Shown here one piece after another: positions 8,356-14,677 of a stretch of 26,507 bases of DNA. The number at the start of each line of letters is the position of its first letter. The first letter of the stretch is position 1. The notes beneath the pieces were generated by a model, which saw nothing but the letters and a program-made list of their open reading frames with translations, ran no database searches and was not told the origin of the DNA. The DNA lies in NCBI GenBank assembly GCA_022425445.1, contig JAKMFM010000092.1, positions 1 through 26,507 of the forward strand. Reading direction: 5' to 3'. The translations under genes were made by a program, and so were the position numbers. The DNA is from Planktomarina sp. (GTDB lineage Bacteria > Pseudomonadota > Alphaproteobacteria > Rhodobacterales > Rhodobacteraceae).

Positions 8356-9573
8356 ATGTCAGCCCCTAAAAAAGTTGTCCTGGCCTATTCGGGCGGATTA
8401 GACACCTCGATCATCCTCAAATGGTTGCAAACCGAATATGGCTGCGAAGTGGTCACTTTCACGGCAGATTTAGGTCAAGGAGAAGAGCTCGAACCCGCCC
8501 GCGCCAAGGCGGAACTTATGGGCGCCTCCTCAATCTATATCGAAGATGTGCGTGAAGAGTTTGTGCGCGATTTTGTCTTCCCCATGTTCCGGGCCAATGC
8601 GCTTTATGAAGGTTTGTACTTGCTGGGCACCTCTATCGCGCGCCCATTGATTTCCAAACGCTTGGTTGAAATTGCACAGATTGAAGGGGCCGATGCTGTC
8701 GCCCACGGTGCGACAGGCAAGGGCAATGACCAAGTCCGGTTTGAATTGGCCGCTTATGCGTTGAACCCAGATATCAAAGTCATCGCCCCTTGGCGCGAAT
8801 GGGATCTTTCAAGCCGCACCAAGTTGATTGATTTCGCAGAAAAAAATCAAATCCCAATCGCCAAAGACAAGCGTGGCGAGGCGCCGTTTAGTGTGGATGC
8901 CAACCTGCTGCATACGTCTTCAGAAGGTAAAGTCTTGGAAGACCCAGCCGTTGAGGCGCCCGATTACGTCTATCAGCGCACAGTTAATCCAGAAGCTGCG
9001 CCAGACACACCAGAATATGTTGAAATTGGCTTTCAAGCGGGAGATGCGGTCTCCATCAATGGCGTTGATATGTCGCCTGCAACAATTTTGACGGAATTAA
9101 ACCGGCTTGGTGGTCAACATGGTATTGGCCGGCTTGATTTGGTGGAGGGGCGCTTTGTGGGCATGAAATCCCGTGGTATTTATGAAACCCCGGGCGGCAC
9201 ATTGCTGCTAGAGGCACATCGCGCCATTGAATCCATCACCTTGGATCGCGGCGCGGCACATCTAAAAGATGAATTGATGCCAAAATATGCTGAGCTGATT
9301 TACAATGGCTTTTGGTTCAGCCCAGAGCGCGAAATGCTTCAGGCTTTGATTGACAGGTCTCAAGAGCATGTCACCGGAACAGTGCGCTTGAAGCTCTATA
9401 AAGGTTCAGCCCGCACTGTGGGCCGTTGGTCAGATTACAGCCTATATTCTGAAGCGCATGTTACGTTTGAAGATGATGCGGGCGCCTACGATCAAAAAGA
9501 TGCCGCCGGCTTTATCCAGCTCAATGCCCTGCGCCTCAAGCTTTTGGCCGCGCGTAAAAACCGGATCCGCTAA
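8356..9573 (+). CDS. argG: Argininosuccinate synthase
   Basis: The 405-residue enzyme joins citrulline and aspartate at the cost of ATP (to AMP and PPi), the penultimate step of arginine synthesis. The N-terminal PP-loop nucleotide-binding motif is YSGGLDTS at 11-18. Other family blocks are HGATGKGNDQVRFE, the SVDANLLHTSSEG region, and the C-terminal stretch from HLKDELMPKYAELIYNGFWF. The ATG at 8356 is preceded by GGAA at 8347-8350 and begins with MSAPKKVVLAYSGG as in relatives; an upstream in-frame ATG at 8272 would add an unrelated 28-residue tail. It is monocistronic and converges on the sulfotransferase-fold gene with a gap of only 17 bases, where just a weak four-base-pair stem is visible. 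Confidence 0.97.
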   Translation: MSAPKKVVLAYSGGLDTSIILKWLQTEYGCEVVTFTADLGQGEELEPARAKAELMGASSIYIEDVREEFVRDFVFPMFRANALYEGLYLLGTSIARPLISKRLVEIAQIEGADAVAHGATGKGNDQVRFELAAYALNPDIKVIAPWREWDLSSRTKLIDFAEKNQIPIAKDKRGEAPFSVDANLLHTSSEGKVLEDPAVEAPDYVYQRTVNPEAAPDTPEYVEIGFQAGDAVSINGVDMSPATILTELNRLGGQHGIGRLDLVEGRFVGMKSRGIYETPGGTLLLEAHRAIESITLDRGAAHLKDELMPKYAELIYNGFWFSPEREMLQALIDRSQEHVTGTVRLKLYKGSARTVGRWSDYSLYSEAHVTFEDDAGAYDQKDAAGFIQLNALRLKLLAARKNRIR

Positions 9574-9590
9574 ACGACGATCGCAGTCGA

Positions 9591-10301
9591 TTATTTGGCG
9601 GCTTGAAGCTGCTTATAGATCGCCTGCGCTTGGTGCCAGAGCGCCTCATAATCAGCATCAAGTTTTGGCACCGGTCCTGGCGCGGGTCCAAATCCAGTAG
9701 AGCGGTGCACCGCATCATACCAATGGGTCGCCCAAATTCCATCTTGCGGCCGCGGCCCAGCCACCCACCGCAGCATCGCAGGATCAAAGGCAATTTCCAG
9801 TCGTGCGCAGAGCTCCATAAGCGCTGGTTTTGGATTGGCCAACACATCGTCACTATCGATCACAATCGGCTCCTGGCCCAGCGCTAGGCAATGTTCAAAA
9901 ATTTGCTTTTGCTGCACAAACCCAAGATCATAAAGCGTTACATGCGCGCGCTTGCGCGCATAGCTGGCAATCACCCGAACGGGATCGCGAATGAGAAAAA
10001 CATTGCGCAGGTTCGCCAGTAAATCCATTGAAAAATGTGCCAGCATATGATGGGTCATGTGTTTTTGATACCAAATCGCCGCGCCATCAGGCACCGGACC
10101 TGCCAGCGCAGCGCTCACCTGCGCAGGATCACAGACCATACTTGCAATTATCTCCTCCCGCATCGGATGGTTCGCATTTGAATGATGCAGATAGGCGCCA
10201 TAAAATGGCTCATCGACAACCTGCGTATCAGCCCGATTGCCAAAGGCATACATCATCGCTGTTGACAGGTTGCGTGGACCAGACCACATAGCGATCTTCA
10301 T
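9591..10301 (-). CDS. Sulfotransferase-fold P-loop protein paired with aminotransferase
   Basis: The 236-residue protein begins directly with a phosphate-binding loop, WSGPRNLSTAMMYAF at 6-20, placed like the 5'-phosphosulfate loop of PAPS-dependent sulfotransferases. FLIRDPVRVIASY at 102-114 resembles the 3'-phosphate-binding motif (R105, S113). A DEP motif occurs at 30-32 and basic KH at 80-81. There is no signal peptide or membrane segment. The fold assignment is fairly safe, but a true sulfotransferase reaction is not shown, and kinase-like or other nucleotide-binding roles remain possible. The ATG at 10301 overlaps the aminotransferase stop as ATGA, implying coupled synthesis and perhaps a shared pathway or complex. 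From memory, similar P-loop and class IV aminotransferase regions occur in one polypeptide in the plant branched-chain-aminotransferase-like proteins. Confidence 0.8.
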   Translation of the reverse strand: MKIAMWSGPRNLSTAMMYAFGNRADTQVVDEPFYGAYLHHSNANHPMREEIIASMVCDPAQVSAALAGPVPDGAAIWYQKHMTHHMLAHFSMDLLANLRNVFLIRDPVRVIASYARKRAHVTLYDLGFVQQKQIFEHCLALGQEPIVIDSDDVLANPKPALMELCARLEIAFDPAMLRWVAGPRPQDGIWATHWYDAVHRSTGFGPAPGPVPKLDADYEALWHQAQAIYKQLQAAK

Positions 10302-11206
10302 GCGCAAACCTGAGCGATGAGGTCTTGATACAACCCACGAATACGGCGCGTGACTGGCCCCATGTCACCATCTCCAATGGGGCGGCCATCAATCTCGATC
10401 ACAGGGGTTTGCGCGCCAAAGGTTCCGGTCAGGAAAGCCTCCTGCGCACCATAGGTGTCAACCAGGCTGAAATTGCGCTCAAACACGGGGATGTCATGGG
10501 CGCGGCAAAGATCAATGACCTTTTGCCGGGTGATACCATTCATGCAATAGTCTCCTGTACTCGTCCAAACAGCGCCTTCACGCACAATGAAAAAGTTGCA
10601 AGCATTGGTGGTGTTCACAAACCCATGCACGTCCAACATCAAAGCCTCATCTGCTCCCGCCTTTTGTGCCGCAATACAAGCCAAAATGCAGTTGAGTTTG
10701 GAATGCGAATTTAATTTTGGGTCCTGTGTCATGGGCAGACCGCGCATATGCGGCACAGTGGCAAGACGAATGCCGCGGGGTAGGCTGGGCCTTGAGTGCT
10801 CCATGATAATTGTAAATGTTGGGCCAGATTGTGACAGGTCTGGATGCTGGAACGGGCGGATCTTTATCCCCCGAGTGACCATAAGCCGAGCGTGCGCATC
10901 GCTGTGCATCCCGTTGGCCGCTTGCGTGTCACGCAGGGCCTGCACCACCGCGATGCGATCCATACCAATATCAATATCGACAGCCTTCGCCGCCTCAAAC
11001 AAGCGGTTCAGGTGTTCATCCATAAAAGCCCATGTACCATTATAAAGGCGTAACCCTTCCCAAACCCCATCTCCAAGCATGAAGCCGCTGTCATAGACGC
11101 TAACGACCGCCCGCTCCTTGGGCAGCAACTGCCCATTGAGGTAAATCAAAATATCTTCATTGCGGGCATCGTCCGCAGCTTGGTGGGTTGTTACATGATC
11201 TGTCAT
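10298..11206 (-). CDS. Class IV (BCAT/D-amino-acid type) PLP-dependent aminotransferase
   Basis: The 302-residue fold-type IV aminotransferase resembles branched-chain and D-amino-acid aminotransferases. The N-terminal part has DSGFMLGDGVWEGLRLYNG at 39-57 and the HLNRL element near 65-69. The Schiff-base lysine is K170 in SHSKLN. The later motif that usually carries the PLP-nitrogen-binding glutamate reads VNTTNACN at 197-204, with T199 at the expected glutamate position. Amino donor and product cannot be predicted. The start ATG at 11206 follows AGG at a nine-base distance. The gene lies 89 bases downstream of the ribokinase-family gene and overlaps the downstream sulfotransferase-fold gene by four bases. 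It is not next to ilv or leu genes, which argues against a plain branched-chain role. Confidence 0.88.
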   Translation of the reverse strand: MTDHVTTHQAADDARNEDILIYLNGQLLPKERAVVSVYDSGFMLGDGVWEGLRLYNGTWAFMDEHLNRLFEAAKAVDIDIGMDRIAVVQALRDTQAANGMHSDAHARLMVTRGIKIRPFQHPDLSQSGPTFTIIMEHSRPSLPRGIRLATVPHMRGLPMTQDPKLNSHSKLNCILACIAAQKAGADEALMLDVHGFVNTTNACNFFIVREGAVWTSTGDYCMNGITRQKVIDLCRAHDIPVFERNFSLVDTYGAQEAFLTGTFGAQTPVIEIDGRPIGDGDMGPVTRRIRGLYQDLIAQVCA

Positions 11207-11295
11207 ATATTAAGCCTAGGCTGAGAGACGTTTCGAGCCAAGAGGGAAAACTCGCAGGAGGGGGTGAAACGCAGCAAGAGCTTCAATCCCATGGC

Positions 11296-12171
11296 TCAGC
11301 TGGCCAATTCCATCACCTCTTGCAAACTTGGAATGGACTCCGCCGTGCCGGATCGTGTCACCTTAAGCGCAGCGGCGCGGTTCGCGCAGGTTAGGGCGGT
11401 TTGAGGGTCTTCTCCAAGTGACAATCGCGCTATGAAATATCCGCAGAACGTATCGCCCGCCCCTGTGGTGTCGACGGGGGTGACAGGAATTCCTGCAACC
11501 TCAAACACCTGATCTGCAGAAAAATTATGATAGGCCGCTCCTTTTGAACCATAGGTGATAAGCATGCCATCAAGCCCAAGGCTGGCTAAACTGGACAAGC
11601 GCTGAGCCTGCTGCAAAGCTTCTACCTCATGTTCATTGGCACATAAAATATTCACAAAGGGCAAAACCTCTGCCGCTGCCTTCGCCTCGAAAGGGGCGGC
11701 TGAATACACCACACGCGCGCCTTGAGCCCGTGCCATACGGGCCGCAAAAAGCTGATGGGCGGTTTCATTTTGCATCACCAGCCAATCATCCTCACGGATC
11801 GGGGCCAGCCATTGGGTGAGCTGCGTCTCACTCATCGCCGTATTGGCTCCTGAGTATAGCGTAATGGCATTTTCACCATCTGCGGCCACCGTAATAATGG
11901 CATGACCAGAGGTGCAGGACAGGCGGGCAATTGCATCAGTTGCCACACCCAACGACACAAGCCGCTCAAGCAGCCAATCCCCATCGCGGCCCACCGCTCC
12001 CAAATGCACAACATCCGCTCCCGCTTGAACCATCGCGACAGATTGATTGGCCCCCTTGCCACCCAAGCCGTGATCTAAACCGGTCGCCGCAAGGGTTTCC
12101 CCAGGGGCCGGGTTATGGGGCACCTGGTAGAAATAATCGGCGTTAATAGAGCCAAAATTGTAGATCGTCAT
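11296..12171 (-). CDS. rbsK: Ribokinase (PfkB-family sugar kinase)
   Basis: The 291-residue PfkB carbohydrate kinase has the N-terminal ribokinase signature GGKGANQSVA at 37-46, which contacts the sugar, and the C-terminal anion-hole motif DTTGAGDTF at 234-242 with presumed catalytic base D240. The N-terminal ING-type segment (GSINADYFYQVPHNP) fits a ribokinase-like sugar kinase that phosphorylates a pentose or nucleoside-derived sugar at the primary hydroxyl. No ribose transporter, RbsD or LacI regulator is nearby, so the true substrate may differ from ribose. Its ATG at 12171 overlaps the maeB stop as ATGA, so it is translated from the malic-enzyme message. After its TGA the same frame stays open for 30 more codons, up to the aminotransferase start. 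Confidence 0.88.
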   Translation of the reverse strand: MTIYNFGSINADYFYQVPHNPAPGETLAATGLDHGLGGKGANQSVAMVQAGADVVHLGAVGRDGDWLLERLVSLGVATDAIARLSCTSGHAIITVAADGENAITLYSGANTAMSETQLTQWLAPIREDDWLVMQNETAHQLFAARMARAQGARVVYSAAPFEAKAAAEVLPFVNILCANEHEVEALQQAQRLSSLASLGLDGMLITYGSKGAAYHNFSADQVFEVAGIPVTPVDTTGAGDTFCGYFIARLSLGEDPQTALTCANRAAALKVTRSGTAESIPSLQEVMELAS

Positions 12172-14423
12172 CTGATATTGCAGGCAGCGATCGCCGCCAT
12201 GTTGAGAATGTCATTCACAGAAGACACGGTCGAGCAAATTTGAATTGGCTTATCGATGCCCGTCAAAATAGGTCCGATCACCGTCGCGCCACCCATTTCC
12301 TGCATCAACTTCACAGAGATCGAAGCCGAATGCCGCGCTGGAACCACTAAGACATTCGCCGGGCCAGTGAGGCGGCTGAAGGGATATTTCTTCATCTCAT
12401 TGACGTTGAGCGCCACATCCACTGCCATCTCGCCCTCAAATTCAAAATCAACCCCACGTTTCAACAAGACATCCGGAGCAATGCGCATCTTTTCAGCACG
12501 CTCTGAAACCGGATAGCCAAAGGTTGAAAAGCTCACAAAAGCGACCCGCGGCTCTAAGCCCAAGGCGCGCGCCACGCTCGCACCGCGCTCTGCGATGTCG
12601 GCAAGGTCATTTTCATCGGGCCATTCATGCACCAATGTATCAGCAATCAAAGTGATTTTGCCTTTGGACAAAATCGCAGTTACCCCAACCGCGCCATCAT
12701 GCGGGCCCACGTCATAAACATGGCTGATCAATTCTAAGACATGCGCCGATTTGCGCGTCACCCCCGTGACCAGACCATCACCGTGCCCATGCGCAAGCAT
12801 CAAAGATCCAAAAACGTGACGATCCCGAGCCGCAAGACGATGCACGTCGGTTTTATCAAAACCTTTGCGTTGCAAGCGTTGGTAGAGATAATTTTTGTAA
12901 TCTTCCAAATGTTCTGTGTTCGCTGCATTCACCACTTCCAGCTCACCGGCGGCATCGCCAAGTCCCGCGGCCTCCAGCCTTTGATGTACATCACTTTCTC
13001 GACCTACGACAATGGATTTTCCAAATCCTTGGCGTTGATACAATACAGCGGCGCGCAAGACCCGCTCGTCATCCCCTTCGGCAAAGATAATCCGCGCCTG
13101 CGCCGAGCGTGCACGCGCATTGATCCCCCGCAAAATACTCGCTGTGGGGTCCATGCGGGTTTTCAAAGACAGTTCATAGCCGTCCATATCCACAATCGGC
13201 CGGCGGGCCGCGCCAGTGTCCATTCCAGCGCGCGCAACCGCGGGCGGAATGCGATAGATCAAACGCGGATCAAAGGGCGTTGGAATGATATAATCGCGGC
13301 CAAAGCTCAACTTTGTACCATAGGCCAAAGCCACCTCATCGGGCACCTCTTCACGGGCTAAATCCGCGAGAGCGCGCGCGCAAGCAATCTTCATCTCATC
13401 ATTGATCGCTCGAGCGTGAATATCCAGCGCGCCGCGGAACAAATAAGGGAAACCCAAAACATTGTTGACCTGATTGGGATAGTCTGAGCGCCCTGTTGCC
13501 ACAATCGCATCTGGGCGCACGGCATGTGCCTCTTCCGGCGTAATTTCAGGATCAGGATTGGCCATGGCAAAAATCACAGGATCCGGGGCCATGCTTTCCA
13601 CCATTGCCGGCGTAACTGCTCCCTTAACGGAAACACCCAAGAACACATCTGCATCCACCATTGCGTCATCCAAACTGCGCAACTCTGTTGAAATAGCATG
13701 AGCAGATTTCCATTGGTTCATACCCCCAGTACGCCCCTGATAAATCACGCCTTTGGTATCACACACGATACAATTATTATGTTTGGCACCCATGGATTTC
13801 AAAAGTTCAATACAAGCGATCCCTGCCGCTCCAGCACCATTCAAAACAATCTTCACATCCTGAATTTTTTTACCAGATAAATGCAGCGCATTGATAAGTC
13901 CTGCCGCGCAGATCACAGCTGTTCCGTGTTGATCATCATGGAAAACCGGTATGTCCATAACCTCTTTCAAGGCTTGCTCGATGATGAAACACTCGGGTGC
14001 CTTGATGTCTTCGAGGTTGATGCCGCCAAAGGTTGGGCCCATGAGCTTCACGGCATTGATAAATTCTTCTGGGTTTTCGGTGTCCAGCTCGATATCGATG
14101 GAGTTCACATCCGCAAAGCGCTTAAATAAAACCGCTTTACCTTCCATAACGGGTTTTGAGCCCAAAGCTCCTAAATTGCCGAGACCCAAGACGGCCGTCC
14201 CATTGGAAATCACCGCCACAAGGTTGCCCTTATTGGTATAGTCATAGGCAAGTTCAGGTTTATCTGCGATGGCCAAACAAGGAGCCGCAACACCCGGCGA
14301 ATAGGCCAAAGAAAGATCGCGCTGTGTTGTCATAGGCACAGAGGCGGTAATCTCAAATTTACCGGGCGTTGGTTCTAAATGGTAGGCCAACGCATCAGCG
14401 TCTGTGACTTTGTTATTGGGCAT
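12168..14423 (-). CDS. maeB: Malic enzyme with C-terminal phosphotransacetylase-like domain
   Basis: The 751-residue protein decarboxylates malate to pyruvate with reduction of NAD(P), feeding pyruvate and NADPH from C4 acids. Residues 1 to about 430 are the malic-enzyme part: LAYSPGVAAPC near 39-49, the GNLGALGSKPVMEGKAVLFKRFADV block, the metal-binding HDDQHGTA segment, and the NAD(P)-binding region around VLNGAGAAGIA. Residues from about 440 to 751 resemble phosphate acetyltransferase; in related large malic enzymes this part is regulatory rather than acetyl-transferring. NAD versus NADP preference cannot be told, so the symbol is by similarity. GGAG at 14431-14434 gives a good ribosome site seven bases before the ATG. 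An 18-bp perfect palindrome at 14444-14461 is a likely operator. The gene heads an apparent maeB-rbsK unit. Confidence 0.94.
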   Translation of the reverse strand: MPNNKVTDADALAYHLEPTPGKFEITASVPMTTQRDLSLAYSPGVAAPCLAIADKPELAYDYTNKGNLVAVISNGTAVLGLGNLGALGSKPVMEGKAVLFKRFADVNSIDIELDTENPEEFINAVKLMGPTFGGINLEDIKAPECFIIEQALKEVMDIPVFHDDQHGTAVICAAGLINALHLSGKKIQDVKIVLNGAGAAGIACIELLKSMGAKHNNCIVCDTKGVIYQGRTGGMNQWKSAHAISTELRSLDDAMVDADVFLGVSVKGAVTPAMVESMAPDPVIFAMANPDPEITPEEAHAVRPDAIVATGRSDYPNQVNNVLGFPYLFRGALDIHARAINDEMKIACARALADLAREEVPDEVALAYGTKLSFGRDYIIPTPFDPRLIYRIPPAVARAGMDTGAARRPIVDMDGYELSLKTRMDPTASILRGINARARSAQARIIFAEGDDERVLRAAVLYQRQGFGKSIVVGRESDVHQRLEAAGLGDAAGELEVVNAANTEHLEDYKNYLYQRLQRKGFDKTDVHRLAARDRHVFGSLMLAHGHGDGLVTGVTRKSAHVLELISHVYDVGPHDGAVGVTAILSKGKITLIADTLVHEWPDENDLADIAERGASVARALGLEPRVAFVSFSTFGYPVSERAEKMRIAPDVLLKRGVDFEFEGEMAVDVALNVNEMKKYPFSRLTGPANVLVVPARHSASISVKLMQEMGGATVIGPILTGIDKPIQICSTVSSVNDILNMAAIAACNIR

Positions 14424-14436
14424 TACAGCACTCCGT

Positions 14437-14461
14437 TTAAAATTAGTTTAATATTAAACTA
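14437..14461. promoter_or_regulatory. Perfect 18-bp palindrome overlapping a CtrA-like motif upstream of maeB
   Basis: TAGTTTAATATTAAACTA at 14444-14461 equals its own reverse complement and lies 21-38 bases upstream of the maeB ATG, a position suited to a repressor dimer covering the promoter. TTAA-N7-TTAA, the CtrA-type spacing, occurs at 14437-14451 and overlaps it. The region is AT-rich, so a chance origin of the CtrA-like match is possible. The binding regulator is unknown. Confidence 0.55.
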
Positions 14462-14677
14462 TCCATTTCGTTGGTGCAATTCAATTTTTGGCAACCCACC
14501 AATACGGAGCAACTGCGCCGCTTGTACTTTGGTGAGCTGCGCATCAACCCCGCGCCATCTTCGCGCCAGAATGAACCGCCGCTAACCTGAGGTCAAACCA
14601 ATTCAAAAACCATCCCGATGATTGCTTTCTTTCGTCGCAGGTTTTGCCTAATACTTGCCATAAATGGAGATCAACCT
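14462..14677. other. Intergenic region between maeB and mutS
   Basis: This is the rest of the longest non-coding gap. It shows a spaced inverted repeat TTGGTG (14471-14476) / CACCAA (14497-14502). No convincing -35/-10 pair was found for mutS by eye. An ATG at 14618 in the mutS frame is open but has no ribosome site and is not favoured. No RNA gene was recognised. Confidence 0.4.
14666..14669 (+). promoter_or_regulatory. Ribosome binding site deciding the mutS GTG start
   Basis: GGAG sits eight bases before GTG at 14678. No comparable sequence precedes the longer in-frame ATG at 14618, so this site settles the start choice. Confidence 0.7.

Noticed and set aside
9574..9590. Terminator between argG and the sulfotransferase-fold gene
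   Set aside because: Only a four-base-pair stem (CGAC/GTCG) can be drawn, too weak to call.
11213..11222. AGCCTAGGCT ten-base palindrome before the aminotransferase as an operator
   Set aside because: It is short, overlaps the likely ribosome site, and has no supporting second element; chance is likely.
14618..14677. ATG at 14618 as the mutS start
   Set aside because: No ribosome site precedes it and the extra 20 residues are atypical; GTG at 14678 has GGAG and the usual MutS N-terminus.
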